From assembly GCA_943787535.1 (NCBI GenBank), contig CALSMU010000010.1, forward strand, positions 1-64,000: a stretch of 64,000 nt of DNA, in the 5' to 3' direction. The notes beneath the pieces were generated by a model that was given only the letters and a program-made list of their open reading frames with translations, ran no database searches and had not been told where the DNA came from. Shown here in pieces: positions 8,462 to 17,232 of this stretch. This stretch comes from an uncultured Flavobacteriales bacterium. Its GTDB lineage: Bacteria; Bacteroidota; Bacteroidia; Flavobacteriales_D; Parvicellaceae. The position numbers and the translations under genes are program-made. The stretch's first letter is position 1, and the number at the start of each line of letters is the position of its first letter.

Positions 8462-10561
8462 ATGGCAACTGTAGCGAAAGACAATAAAACAACCCTTAAC
8501 GGAAAAGTAGATGAAGCTATTTTATTAGTAGCTTATCAAAAGATGTGTGTTGCCAAGTCTTTGACAGAATTATACGAAGAAAACAAAGCCATCACAGCAA
8601 AATATGTTCATGCAACATCAAGAGGGCACGAGGCTGTTCAGCTGGCTTTAGGCATGCAGTTGAAGCCACAGGATTATGTTTCTCCCTATTACAGAGATGA
8701 TTCAATTCTCCTCGGAATAGGAATTACTCCTTTTGAACTGATGCTTCAGGTTTTAGCAAAAAGATCAGATATATTTTCAGGAGGAAGAACTTATTATTCT
8801 CATCCTAGTTTGAACCGGGAGGATATGCCTAAAATACCACATCAAAGTTCTGCTACAGGAATGCAGGCAATTCCCACTACAGGGATTGCAATGGGTATTC
8901 AATATAAGGAATTGACAGGTCTTGCTGCTTATAAATCAGATGCTGAAAAGCCTGTGGTCGTTTGTTCATTAGGAGATGCTTCTTGTACAGAGGGTGAAGT
9001 ATCGGAAGCTTTTCAAATGGCTGCTTTAAAGCAAATGCCAATTATATATTTCGTTCAAGATAATGAATGGGATATTTCTGCTAAGGCTGATGAAATTCGA
9101 GCGCAAGATATTTCAGAATATGCTAAAGGGTTCAAAGGAATTGAAGTTCGTTCGCTGGATGGAACGAATTTTTCCGAATGTTATAACGCGTTAAATGATG
9201 TTATATCAATTGTTCGTAAAGAACGACGTCCATTCATTATTCATGCAAAAGTTCCTTTGTTAAATCACCATACTTCAGGTGTTCGTATGGAATGGTATCG
9301 AGATGATTTGAAGGAGGTTATTAAAGAAGACCCATTTCCAAAATTGCAAAAAGAGTTATTGGAGAGAGGAATTGAACAAAAAGAATTAGAAAAAATATTG
9401 GCGGAAGCAAAGAATTTGGTAGAAGCTGATTATCAAAGATCTTTGTCTGAAGAAGATCCTAAACCAGAAGATTTAACGAATCATATTTTTGCTCCAACTC
9501 CTATAACAGAAGAGAAAGGGATTAGGAGTCCAGAAGGAAAAGAAAAAACCGTAATGGTAGATTCAGCTTTGTTTGCTATTCGAGAGTTAATGAAGAAGCA
9601 CCCAGAATGTCTTTTATATGGACAGGACGTAGGTGGAAGGTTAGGTGGTGTTTTTAGAGAGGCTGCAACGTTAGCTGAAACTTTTGGAGATGATAGAGTG
9701 TTTAATACACCTATTCAAGAAGCTTTTATTATTGGAAGTACGGTTGGAATGTCGGTTGCGGGATTAAAACCAATTGTGGAGGTACAATTTGCAGATTATA
9801 TTTGGCCTGGACTCAATCAGCTTTTTACAGAAGTAAGTCGTTCTTATTACTTATCTAATGGCAAATGGCCTGTTAGTATGATTTTACGTGTTCCGATTGG
9901 GGCATATGGTTCAGGTGGTCCTTATCATTCTTCAAGCGTTGAGTCTGTTGTGACACAAATAAGAGGTGTAAAGGTCGCGTATCCTTCTACTGGAGCAGAT
10001 TTAAAAGGTTTGTTGAAGTCAGCATATTACGATCCAAACCCAATTGTAATATTAGAACATAAAGGTTTGTATTGGAGTAAAATAAAAGGAACAGAAGGAG
10101 CAATGACAGTTGAGCCTGATGAAGATTATGTCATTCCATTTGGAAAAGCTCGAATTGTTTTAGAGGCTAATTCTGAAAAAATCAAAAACGGTGAATCTCT
10201 GGCTATTATTACCTACGGTAGAGGTGTGTATTGGTCGTTAGAGGCAGAAAAAAAATTTAAAGGGCAGGTAGAAATTATTGATTTACGAACCTTAAATCCA
10301 TTGGATGAAGATGCAATGTATGCCGCAGCTCGCAAACACGGTAAAATAATGGTCGTAACAGAAGAGTCAGTGGAGGCAGGTTTCTCTTTGGGTTTAATGG
10401 CGCGGATTCAAAAGACATGTTTCAAGAGTTTAGATGCACCCGTTGAAATAGTTGGTTCGGTTGATACTCCTGCAATCCCATTAAACTCTACCTTGGAGTT
10501 TACATTGTTGCCTAATGGGGAGAAAGTTGCAACTACAATAGGAAAATTATTAGCTTATTAG
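8462..10561 (+). CDS. 2-oxoacid dehydrogenase E1, fused alpha and beta subunits
   Basis: A 699-residue single-chain E1 of the branched-chain type. The first half (about 20-340) is the alpha subunit with the thiamine diphosphate motif starting GDASCTEGEVSEAF and ending QDN; the second half (about 365-699) is the beta subunit, with LLYGQDVGGRLGGVFR, EVQFADYIWPGLNQL and the C-terminal transketolase domain. It decarboxylates a 2-oxoacid and passes the acyl group to a lipoyl E2, which is not in the window. Such fusions are common in Bacteroidota and often annotated as branched-chain or pyruvate-type; the substrate is not settled by sequence. A small membrane protein follows one base after the stop. 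Confidence 0.9.
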   Translation: MATVAKDNKTTLNGKVDEAILLVAYQKMCVAKSLTELYEENKAITAKYVHATSRGHEAVQLALGMQLKPQDYVSPYYRDDSILLGIGITPFELMLQVLAKRSDIFSGGRTYYSHPSLNREDMPKIPHQSSATGMQAIPTTGIAMGIQYKELTGLAAYKSDAEKPVVVCSLGDASCTEGEVSEAFQMAALKQMPIIYFVQDNEWDISAKADEIRAQDISEYAKGFKGIEVRSLDGTNFSECYNALNDVISIVRKERRPFIIHAKVPLLNHHTSGVRMEWYRDDLKEVIKEDPFPKLQKELLERGIEQKELEKILAEAKNLVEADYQRSLSEEDPKPEDLTNHIFAPTPITEEKGIRSPEGKEKTVMVDSALFAIRELMKKHPECLLYGQDVGGRLGGVFREAATLAETFGDDRVFNTPIQEAFIIGSTVGMSVAGLKPIVEVQFADYIWPGLNQLFTEVSRSYYLSNGKWPVSMILRVPIGAYGSGGPYHSSSVESVVTQIRGVKVAYPSTGADLKGLLKSAYYDPNPIVILEHKGLYWSKIKGTEGAMTVEPDEDYVIPFGKARIVLEANSEKIKNGESLAIITYGRGVYWSLEAEKKFKGQVEIIDLRTLNPLDEDAMYAAARKHGKIMVVTEESVEAGFSLGLMARIQKTCFKSLDAPVEIVGSVDTPAIPLNSTLEFTLLPNGEKVATTIGKLLAY

Positions 10562-10562
10562 A

Positions 10563-10763
10563 ATGGATCAAAAATCTAGATTATACATAGGTGTTTTTAC
10601 AATTGCAGCGGGTATTGTTTTGATTATTTACGCATTAACTGCAGAATCTACTTATGAACATCCAGTAAAGGATAAAGAAATTTTAATTGGTGCTCCATTA
10701 TTGATATTGCTTGGAGTTTATCGGGTGCATACCTATTACAGAAGTATCCGGAAAGATAAATAA
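10563..10763 (+). CDS. Small two-helix membrane protein
   Basis: 66 residues with two predicted membrane helices, LYIGVFTIAAGIVLIIYAL (about 7-25) and EILIGAPLLILLGVYRVHTY (about 39-58), and a basic C-terminus (RSIRKDK). The ATG lies two bases after the E1 stop codon, so it is probably translated from the same message. No recognised family; function unknown. Confidence 0.6.
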   Translation: MDQKSRLYIGVFTIAAGIVLIIYALTAESTYEHPVKDKEILIGAPLLILLGVYRVHTYYRSIRKDK

Positions 10764-10765
10764 AA

Positions 10766-10930
10766 ACCCGTATAGTCTTTATGTTGTTAAACCTCAAGTT
10801 CAACATGGTTGAGGACGCAATTTCGATTCTGTAATCCACCCAATCAGCAAAATGATAGTGGCACGCCATAGGCGAAACAATTAACCCCCAATTTCTAATT
10901 TGTTAAGTTTAAAAACTGTGCTATACGGGT
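10766..10930. ncRNA. Candidate structured RNA, closed by a 10-bp stem
   Basis: The 455-base gap before the CotH gene holds a compact folded-looking segment. A perfect 10-bp closing stem pairs ACCCGTATAG (10766-10775) with CTATACGGGT (10921-10930). Inside are three further helices: CCTCAA/TTGAGG (10792-10797 with 10809-10814), CCAC/GTGG (10836-10839 with 10858-10861) and CGCC/GGCG around ATA (10864-10867 with 10871-10874). Read on the minus strand the closing stem is followed directly by TTTTTATTT, as in a transcript 3' end, so the minus strand is the better guess. It could be a 6S-like RNA, another Bacteroidota small RNA, or a bidirectional terminator; I cannot assign a family. The remainder of the gap (10931-11120) shows nothing clear. 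Confidence 0.45.
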
Positions 10931-11122
10931 CGGCATTTCTACCTGCTTCAAACAAGAGCTTGTCTTGATGAATGCTTGCATAAATGTACATATTTATAGA
11001 TTTATATCAAAATATAGATATCAACAATTGATTGAAGCACATTTAATTATCTCTTCATTTAATAACGAAAAAAGGATAAATGATAACAGATAATAAAAGT
11101 AGGGAGATCAATTTTAAAGTAG

Positions 11123-11188
11123 TTGGTATTTTTCTAATGTATTAACATTTGGCATTGAAAAACTAGGGTTTCATCTTAGTTTTTCAAT
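11123..11188 (+). promoter_or_regulatory. Promoter and 5'-terminal hairpin of the CotH gene
   Basis: TTG at 11123-11125 and TAACATTTG at 11143-11151 approximate the Bacteroidota -33/-7 pair (one base off the usual spacing). Just downstream a perfect 12-bp inverted repeat, ATTGAAAAACTA (11154-11165) and TAGTTTTTCAAT (11177-11188), leaves an 11-base loop. Transcription would begin inside or just before the left arm, so the message would carry a hairpin at its 5' end, 30 bases before the start codon. It might stabilise the mRNA or act as an operator. Confidence 0.45.
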
Positions 11189-11218
11189 GAATAAAAAAAT
11201 CAACTTTACGGTTAATTG

Positions 11219-13555
11219 ATGAGAGCTGTTTTATTAATATTGCTTTTTGGGTTATTTACCGGGAATATCTCTTCTCAGGATTTAGATTCTAATACCGTTT
11301 TTTTCTCAATCTCCGGAGGTATTTATCAAGAGTCTATTCAATTGGAGTTATCTACTTTGGGAGAAAAGATATATTATACAACCAATGGAAAGATACCATC
11401 AAGCAGTTCTAAAAGATATTCGGATACCATAAATTTAGATAAAACTACACCCATAAGAGCGGTTGCTTATAAAAATGGAAAGCCTGGAAAAATCGTTACG
11501 CAAACATATTTAATAGGCAGAGAGTATACGATGGCAGTAATCTCGATTACTGGAAATCCAGACGATTTTTTCAGTTTTGATCGTGGTATATATGTTAAGG
11601 GTTGCTGTGCAGATTCAGTTCCTCCCTATAAAAGAGCCAATTTTTGGAAAGGTTGGGAGCGAAGAATCAATATTGAGTTTTATGAGCCAACTGGAGAGCT
11701 AGGTTTCAATCAGCGAGTAGGAGTTAGAATATTTGGAGGTTTTAGTAAAGGTTTACCTATGAAGTCTTTGGCCATAATTTCTCGAAAAAAGTACGAGAAG
11801 AAAACAATCAAATATCCAATATTTCCAAATAAGGAGATTAAAAAATATAAGTCTTTTGTGCTACGAAACTCTGGAAGTGACTTTAACAACACACAATTTA
11901 GAGATGCGTTATTAACGAACTTAATCGAGCCTTTAGATGTCGGTATCCAGGCATATCGTCCTGCAGTGGTGTTTATAAATGGGAGTTATTGGGGCATTCA
12001 TAATGTTCGCGAGAAGATAAATGAATATTATCTAAAAAGCAATGCTGGAGCAAACCCTGATAGTGTCGATATAATGAAACATCGCAATGATTTGTTGGCG
12101 GGGAAAAGGGATCATTACCTGAAAATGAAAAAGTATATTAATAAAACGGATTTTAAGGATACTGCCGAAATACTGCATCTTAATACTTTGATGGAGATAG
12201 ATAACTTCATTAATTATAATATCACAGAAGTATATGTTGGTAATAGAGATGCAGGCGGAAATATTCGATTTTGGCGGCCACAAACTCCTGACGGAAGATG
12301 GCGCTGGATTTTATTTGATACCGATATTAGTTTTGGCATTTCAGGCAAAACATCCTACAAAAGAAATACGCTTAATAAAATGACCATAAAGCATAATGAA
12401 GCTTGGCCAGACCCTGCTTGGTCAACCTTAATTATTCGCAATTTGTTGGAAAATGATAGTATAAAAAACGTATATATAAACCGTTTTGCAGATCATTTAA
12501 ATACGCTTTTTTCAGCTAAAACTGTCAATTTTAAAATCGATTCTATTCAAAATATGTTGAAAGACGAGATGCCATATCACTTTCAAAAATGGAGGAGTTC
12601 AAACATCGAAAGGTGGGAAAGAAATGTTCAAAAGATGAAGGATTATGCTTCTAATCGCCCTTACTATGTGCGTCAGCATCTAATGGATAGATTTGACTTA
12701 TCAGATACAATCACTGTTTCTATTCAAAATCAAGACCCTAAAGCGGGATATGTTCAAATAAATTCTATCCGAGTAGATACATCATTTGAAGGTGTATATT
12801 TTAAAGATGCTGCTCCATCTGTTGAGGCTAAAGCAAAATATGGGTATGAGTTTTTAAAATGGCATGAATTCGATTCAGTTGCAACTACAAAGCTTTTTCT
12901 AACAGAGAGTGCAGTTCTGCACCCAATATTTCAGAAAAGAAAATTAAGTCAATATTCTTCGGTTGTAGTGCTGAATGAGATAAGTACGCATCAAGATTCA
13001 ACGGCTATTCAAGGAGATTGGATTGAGTTTTATAATACATCAAATGCTATGATCGATTTGTCAGGCTGGAAAGTCGTTTCGGGTAGTAATGAATTTATTT
13101 TTCCTGACTCCTCAAGTATAGAATCCAATGGTTACTTGCTTTTGTCGGCTAATTATAAAGAGATGGCGTTGATGGTTTCTGGGCAGGTCTTGAATACTCC
13201 TCTTGGATTCGGACTTTCATCGAAAAAAGATAATTTACTATTAATGGATTCAGAGGATTTCATAGTAGATTCTTTGCGTGTTGATATTGAAATTTATTTT
13301 CCACATTTGGAGGGGTCACAGAACAGAAATATTGAACGGGTTAATCCTGTTTTAGATAGGTGGAAGCCTTCTGTTAAATCTTCTCCTGGAAAAGAAAATG
13401 ATTTATTTGAGCCTATAAAACCTCAGAAGATAGAGAAACAGAACGATTCGGTTTTTTATATTGTGGTAGGTGGGGTGCTTTTTGCATTATTGTTAATTAG
13501 TGGCTTTTTTGTAAGGAAAAAGTGGATTAAAACGGATTCAGATTCTAATGTTTAA
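11219..13555 (+). CDS. CotH-type surface protein with lamin-tail domain and C-terminal anchor
   Basis: 778 residues. A signal peptide (LLILLFGLFTGNISS) precedes a chitobiase-C-like region (about 25-100, IYYTTNGKIPSSSS), then a CotH kinase-like domain (about 105-430) with VGNRDAGGNIRFWR and WILFDTDISFG, the acidic metal-binding motif of this atypical protein-kinase fold. A lamin-tail domain follows (about 580-680, VVLNEISTHQDSTAIQGDW, GWKVVSG). The end is a single membrane helix (YIVVGGVLFALLLISGFFV) plus basic tail rather than a T9SS signal. The ATG at 11219 is preferred over the TTG just before it. Probably an anchored envelope protein; possible protein phosphorylation is family inference. 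Confidence 0.78.
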   Translation: MRAVLLILLFGLFTGNISSQDLDSNTVFFSISGGIYQESIQLELSTLGEKIYYTTNGKIPSSSSKRYSDTINLDKTTPIRAVAYKNGKPGKIVTQTYLIGREYTMAVISITGNPDDFFSFDRGIYVKGCCADSVPPYKRANFWKGWERRINIEFYEPTGELGFNQRVGVRIFGGFSKGLPMKSLAIISRKKYEKKTIKYPIFPNKEIKKYKSFVLRNSGSDFNNTQFRDALLTNLIEPLDVGIQAYRPAVVFINGSYWGIHNVREKINEYYLKSNAGANPDSVDIMKHRNDLLAGKRDHYLKMKKYINKTDFKDTAEILHLNTLMEIDNFINYNITEVYVGNRDAGGNIRFWRPQTPDGRWRWILFDTDISFGISGKTSYKRNTLNKMTIKHNEAWPDPAWSTLIIRNLLENDSIKNVYINRFADHLNTLFSAKTVNFKIDSIQNMLKDEMPYHFQKWRSSNIERWERNVQKMKDYASNRPYYVRQHLMDRFDLSDTITVSIQNQDPKAGYVQINSIRVDTSFEGVYFKDAAPSVEAKAKYGYEFLKWHEFDSVATTKLFLTESAVLHPIFQKRKLSQYSSVVVLNEISTHQDSTAIQGDWIEFYNTSNAMIDLSGWKVVSGSNEFIFPDSSSIESNGYLLLSANYKEMALMVSGQVLNTPLGFGLSSKKDNLLLMDSEDFIVDSLRVDIEIYFPHLEGSQNRNIERVNPVLDRWKPSVKSSPGKENDLFEPIKPQKIEKQNDSVFYIVVGGVLFALLLISGFFVRKKWIKTDSDSNV

Positions 13556-13582
13556 TTTGTAACTGTAAATAGAAAAAATAGA

Positions 13583-14587
13583 ATGAAAAAATTTTTGGGA
13601 ATAGGTTTATTAACCATGGTTACTTTTTCTGCATTCTCTCAGATGAGTGCAGAAACTGAAAAGTTATTAAAAGAACAGAGAAAACTAGAAGTAAATATTG
13701 ATACCTCCTGGAGGGTTGGCGGTTTAGCTAATATTAATTTTTCTCAAGTGTATTTGTCAAATTGGGCTGGGGGTGGTCAAAATGCAATCTCGACGCAAGG
13801 TATTTTGAGCCTTTTTGCGAACTATGTCAAAGGGAATTCTTCATGGGATAATTCAATTGATTTAGCGTATGGGGTTATTAAGCAAGGAGAAGCAAAATCA
13901 GCTCCATGGTTTAAGAATGATGATCGGATAGAATTGAATTCTAAAGTTGGGAAAAAAGCATCGGAAAAATGGTACTATTCAGGTTTGGTTAATTTTAGGA
14001 CTCAATTTAATTATGGATATAGTAAGGTTGGCGATACAGTACAAATTTCAAATTTCATGGCGCCAGGGTATAGTATTGTCGCTTTGGGAATGGATTATAA
14101 GCCAAGCGAAGATTTCACTTTTTTTGTGGCTCCCGTAACCAGTAAAATGACTTTTGTAACAGATGATTACCTTTCTGGAATAGGGGCATTTGGGTTAGAT
14201 TCAGGAGATGTTTTTCGTTCGGAAGTGGGTGGCTATGTAAAGTTAGGTCTTTTAAAGAAATCTCCATTAAAAATGGAGGGGGTGATTTTCAAAACGAATC
14301 TAACTCTATTTTCTAATTATTCAAATGGACCAGAAAATATTGATGTAACCTGGGAAACATTAACAAATGTTAAGCTGAATAAATATATGACTATAAGTCT
14401 ATCTACCTATCTTATTTATGATCATGATGTTGATATTGCAAGGTATAATTCGGATGGTTCTGTGCGTTATTATCAGGATTCTAAAGGTGATAATGTGTTA
14501 GGTTCTGATGGAAGTTTTGTTCAAGTCAGAGGTCCAGTAATGCAGTTCAAAGAAGCGTGGTCAGTTGGTTTTGCATATAAGTTTTAA
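13583..14587 (+). CDS. DUF3078 family outer-membrane protein
   Basis: 334 residues with a signal peptide (FLGIGLLTMVTFSAFSQ). The SWRVGGLANINFSQVYLSNW motif and the alternating aromatic/polar strands to a C-terminal FAYKF mark the DUF3078 family, a Bacteroidota beta-barrel-like group of unknown function. The last residue is Phe, as in many outer-membrane barrels. It starts 27 bases after the CotH gene on the same strand and likely shares its transcript. Confidence 0.8.
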   Translation: MKKFLGIGLLTMVTFSAFSQMSAETEKLLKEQRKLEVNIDTSWRVGGLANINFSQVYLSNWAGGGQNAISTQGILSLFANYVKGNSSWDNSIDLAYGVIKQGEAKSAPWFKNDDRIELNSKVGKKASEKWYYSGLVNFRTQFNYGYSKVGDTVQISNFMAPGYSIVALGMDYKPSEDFTFFVAPVTSKMTFVTDDYLSGIGAFGLDSGDVFRSEVGGYVKLGLLKKSPLKMEGVIFKTNLTLFSNYSNGPENIDVTWETLTNVKLNKYMTISLSTYLIYDHDVDIARYNSDGSVRYYQDSKGDNVLGSDGSFVQVRGPVMQFKEAWSVGFAYKF

Positions 14588-14678
14588 TAATAATATTTTT
14601 TTCTGAATTTGCGAGAGCTTGCACCTAAGGTGTTTAGTTGGCATTGAAGGTCAATAACCAGTGTATTATTGCTTAGTA

Positions 14679-14765
14679 TTAAACCCTAACGCCAATAACG
14701 CATACATCATCAATTTGTTCTAAGGCTGTCTTATTACATTCTATTTCCATAATCCTATAAACCCA
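14679..14765 (-). pseudogene. Relic of a SpoIIE/PP2C phosphatase C-terminus
   Basis: On the minus strand a short open stretch ends in LEQIDDVCVIGVRV followed by TAA (14679-14681). This matches the closing motif of SpoIIE-type phosphatases; the complete one in this window ends PQIDDILVLGIVF. Upstream of about 14 residues the resemblance is lost, and no start or catalytic domain exists between 14765 and kbl. It looks like the tail of a deleted gene. The rest of 14588-14863 shows no other feature. Confidence 0.4.
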
Positions 14766-14863
14766 CACTCGGGGAGATGGAATCCTTTTTTCTAAGATGT
14801 ATAAGGGGTTTATTTTTTCTTTATATTCGTCGGCTATAATATATAGGTTAAAATCGTAAAGCT

Positions 14864-16051
14864 ATGTACGGAAAAATAAAAGAAGAATTGCAAAAAGAAT
14901 TGTCACAAATAAAAGACGATGGTATTTATAAAAGTGAAAGGATTATTGCCACTCCACAAGGAGCTGAAGTTCAGGTTTCTACAGGAGAAGATGTAGTAAT
15001 TATGTGTGCAAATAACTATTTAGGATTGTCTTCACATCCAGAAGTAATTCAGGCATCTAAAGAGGCCTTAGACACACATGGTTTCGGAATGTCTTCTGTG
15101 CGTTTTATTTGTGGAACGCAAGATATTCATAAAGAGTTGGAGCAAAAAATAGCAGATTTTTACGGGTTTGAAGATACAATTTTATACGCTGCAGCTTTTG
15201 ATGCCAACGGAGGAGTGTTTGAGCCGTTATTTGGAAAAGAAGATGCAATTATTTCTGATGCATTGAATCATGCTTCAATTATTGATGGGGTTCGTTTATG
15301 TAAAGCTGCGAGATATAGATACAAGCATAGCGATATGACTGATTTAGAAGAACAGTTAAAAGCAGCTCAAGCGCAAAGGTTTAGAATAATTGTAACCGAT
15401 GGTGTTTTTTCTATGGACGGCGATATCGCTAAGATGAATGAGATATGCGATTTAGCGGATAAATACGATGCTCTGGTCATGACTGACGAATGTCACTCTG
15501 CAGGGTTTATAGGTAAAACAGGCAGAGGTGCTCCAGAATTTCATAATTGCTTAGATCGAGTAGATATAATAACAGGGACGCTTGGCAAGGCTCTTGGTGG
15601 AGCAATGGGAGGTTATACAACGGGCAAAAAAGAAATTATAGATATGTTACGTCAGCGCTCTCGGCCGTATTTATTTTCCAATTCTTTGGCACCGTCAATT
15701 GTTGGAGCATCTATAAAGGTTTTTGACTTATTAAGTGGTTCTACGGTGCTGAGAGATAAGCTAGAAGAGAATACTAAATATTTCAAAGATAAAATACTGG
15801 CAGCTGGATTTGATGTGAAAGAAGGTAATTCTCCAATTGTACCTATAATGCTTTACGATGCTGCATTATCTCAAAAGTTTGCTGAGGGGTTATTAAAAGA
15901 GGGAATATATGCTATCGGATTCTTTTATCCGGTTGTGCCAAAAGGAGCTGCAAGAATTCGAACACAGATTTCGGCAGCACATGAAAAACATCATTTAGAC
16001 AAAGCTGTTGCAGCATTTGTAAAAGTTGGTAAGGATTTAAAAGTAATTTAA
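14864..16051 (+). CDS. kbl: Glycine C-acetyltransferase (2-amino-3-ketobutyrate CoA ligase)
   Basis: 395 residues, alpha-oxoamine synthase family, PLP-dependent. It cleaves 2-amino-3-ketobutyrate with CoA to glycine and acetyl-CoA, the second step of threonine breakdown after threonine dehydrogenase. The PLP lysine lies in [27 protein letters not shown] near the N-terminus and [11 protein letters not shown] are diagnostic. The ATG start gives the standard length. No tdh is adjacent; a TATATTCG about 30 bases before the start could be a weak -7 element. Confidence 0.95.
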   Translation: MYGKIKEELQKELSQIKDDGIYKSERIIATPQGAEVQVSTGEDVVIMCANNYLGLSSHPEVIQASKEALDTHGFGMSSVRFICGTQDIHKELEQKIADFYGFEDTILYAAAFDANGGVFEPLFGKEDAIISDALNHASIIDGVRLCKAARYRYKHSDMTDLEEQLKAAQAQRFRIIVTDGVFSMDGDIAKMNEICDLADKYDALVMTDECHSAGFIGKTGRGAPEFHNCLDRVDIITGTLGKALGGAMGGYTTGKKEIIDMLRQRSRPYLFSNSLAPSIVGASIKVFDLLSGSTVLRDKLEENTKYFKDKILAAGFDVKEGNSPIVPIMLYDAALSQKFAEGLLKEGIYAIGFFYPVVPKGAARIRTQISAAHEKHHLDKAVAAFVKVGKDLKVI

Positions 16052-16159
16052 TATTGCTTAAGCCTTTTGTTTATCTGTATTACGTGTTGTTAAATGTCTC
16101 GTTATTCAGTACAAAAGCAAGTTTCCTCGAATTTTATGGAAATAAATAGGTTTCTTATT

Positions 16160-16189
16160 TTGACAGATGAAAAAATAATTTTACATTTG
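16160..16189 (+). promoter_or_regulatory. Promoter of rplM-rpsI
   Basis: TTG at 16160-16162, exactly 19 bases, then TACATTTG at 16182-16189. This is the Bacteroidota sigma-A pattern and identical in layout to the four rRNA promoters in this window. The GTG start of rplM follows 46 bases later. Confidence 0.75.
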
Positions 16190-16235
16190 CAGCCCATTTT
16201 TGGGGAATAGTAAGCATCTGAAAAAGACAGAAAAC

Positions 16236-16691
16236 GTGGATACACTTAGTTACAAAACAGTTTCAGCGAACAGAGCAACAGTCAAAAAAGATTGGTTGTT
16301 AGTTGACGCAGAAGGCGAAACACTTGGTAGATTAGCAAGTAAAATAGCAAAATTGATTAGAGGAAAGCATAAAACGAACTTTACACCGCATGTTGATTGC
16401 GGAGATAATGTTGTCGTTGTTAATGCTGAAAAAGTTACTTTGTCAGGAAATAAATGGCAAGATAAGACCTATATCCGTCACACTGGTTACCCAGGTGGTC
16501 AAAGATCATTAACAGCTCAGGAGATTTTAGAGAAACACCCAGAGAGATTGATAGAGAAAGCAGTTAAAGGGATGTTGCCTAAAAATAGACTAGGACGAGC
16601 TTTGTACTCAAACTTATATGTATATGTAGGTACTGAGCATGATAAAGAAGCGCAAAAGCCTAAAAAAATCGAATTAGATTCAATTAAGTAA
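16236..16691 (+). CDS. rplM: 50S ribosomal protein L13
   Basis: Large-subunit protein L13. Starting at GTG 16236 gives 151 residues (MDTLSYKTVSANRATV), the normal Bacteroidota length and N-terminus; a TTG at 16200 would add a spurious 12-residue tail. Conserved GETLGRLASKIAKL, TPHVDCGDNVVVVNAEKV and GMLPKNRLGR are present. It is followed ten bases later by rpsI, the usual pair. Confidence 0.97.
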   Translation: MDTLSYKTVSANRATVKKDWLLVDAEGETLGRLASKIAKLIRGKHKTNFTPHVDCGDNVVVVNAEKVTLSGNKWQDKTYIRHTGYPGGQRSLTAQEILEKHPERLIEKAVKGMLPKNRLGRALYSNLYVYVGTEHDKEAQKPKKIELDSIK

Positions 16692-16701
16692 TAAATAAAG
16701 A

Positions 16702-17088
16702 ATGGGAGTAATAAACACAATCGGAAGACGTAAATCTTCAATTGCTAGAATTTATCTTTCTGAAGGAAAAGGAAATGTAACTGTGAATAGCAGAGACTAC
16801 AAAGAATATTTTCCAACAGGAGTTCTTCAATATAAAGTTAACCAACCGTTCCAATTAACAGAAACAGAAGGTCAGTATGACGTAAAAGTTAATGTTAAAG
16901 GTGGAGGAGTTAATGGACAGGTTGAGGCAGTTCGTTTAGCAATTGCAAGAGCTTTGGTTGAGGTTGATGCAGAAAATAAGCCTAAGTTAAAAGCTGAAAG
17001 CTTAATGACGCGTGATCCAAGAATGGTTGAACGTAAAAAACCAGGACAACCGAAAGCACGTAAGAAATTCCAATTTAGTAAACGTTAA
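16702..17088 (+). CDS. rpsI: 30S ribosomal protein S9
   Basis: 128 residues. The N-terminal TIGRRKSSIARIYL and the basic C-terminal tail ending in FSKR, which reaches toward P-site tRNA, are typical. It is co-transcribed with rplM (10-base gap) and followed by a clear terminator at 17107. Confidence 0.97.
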   Translation: MGVINTIGRRKSSIARIYLSEGKGNVTVNSRDYKEYFPTGVLQYKVNQPFQLTETEGQYDVKVNVKGGGVNGQVEAVRLAIARALVEVDAENKPKLKAESLMTRDPRMVERKKPGQPKARKKFQFSKR

Positions 17089-17106
17089 TCAGTATTTTAC
17101 TCAAAG

Positions 17107-17130
17107 AAGCACTCAAATGAGTGCTTGTTT
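17107..17130 (+). terminator. Terminator after rpsI
   Basis: A perfect 8-bp stem AAGCACTC (17107-17114) and GAGTGCTT (17119-17126) with an AAAT loop, followed by GTTTAG. It lies 18 bases after the rpsI stop. The U-tract is short, so it may be leaky into rpsB. Confidence 0.55.
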
Positions 17131-17144
17131 AGTATCTAAGTGTT

Positions 17145-17204
17145 GCAGATCGTAAAGAACGCTACTGCATATCTGCTGAAGGGAAAATAGTTAAAGTAAC
17201 TATT
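17145..17204 (+). promoter_or_regulatory. Possible structured leader of rpsB
   Basis: Two nested or serial hairpins lie between the rpsI terminator and rpsB: GCAGAT (17145-17150) with ATCTGC (17171-17176), and an 8-bp perfect stem AATAGTTA (17186-17193) with TAACTATT (17197-17204) around AAG. In other bacteria rpsB-tsf is controlled by S2 binding its leader; whether this is such a site is inference. Confidence 0.35.
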
Positions 17205-17232
17205 GTTAATCAGTAAAAAGAAAGTAAACAAA

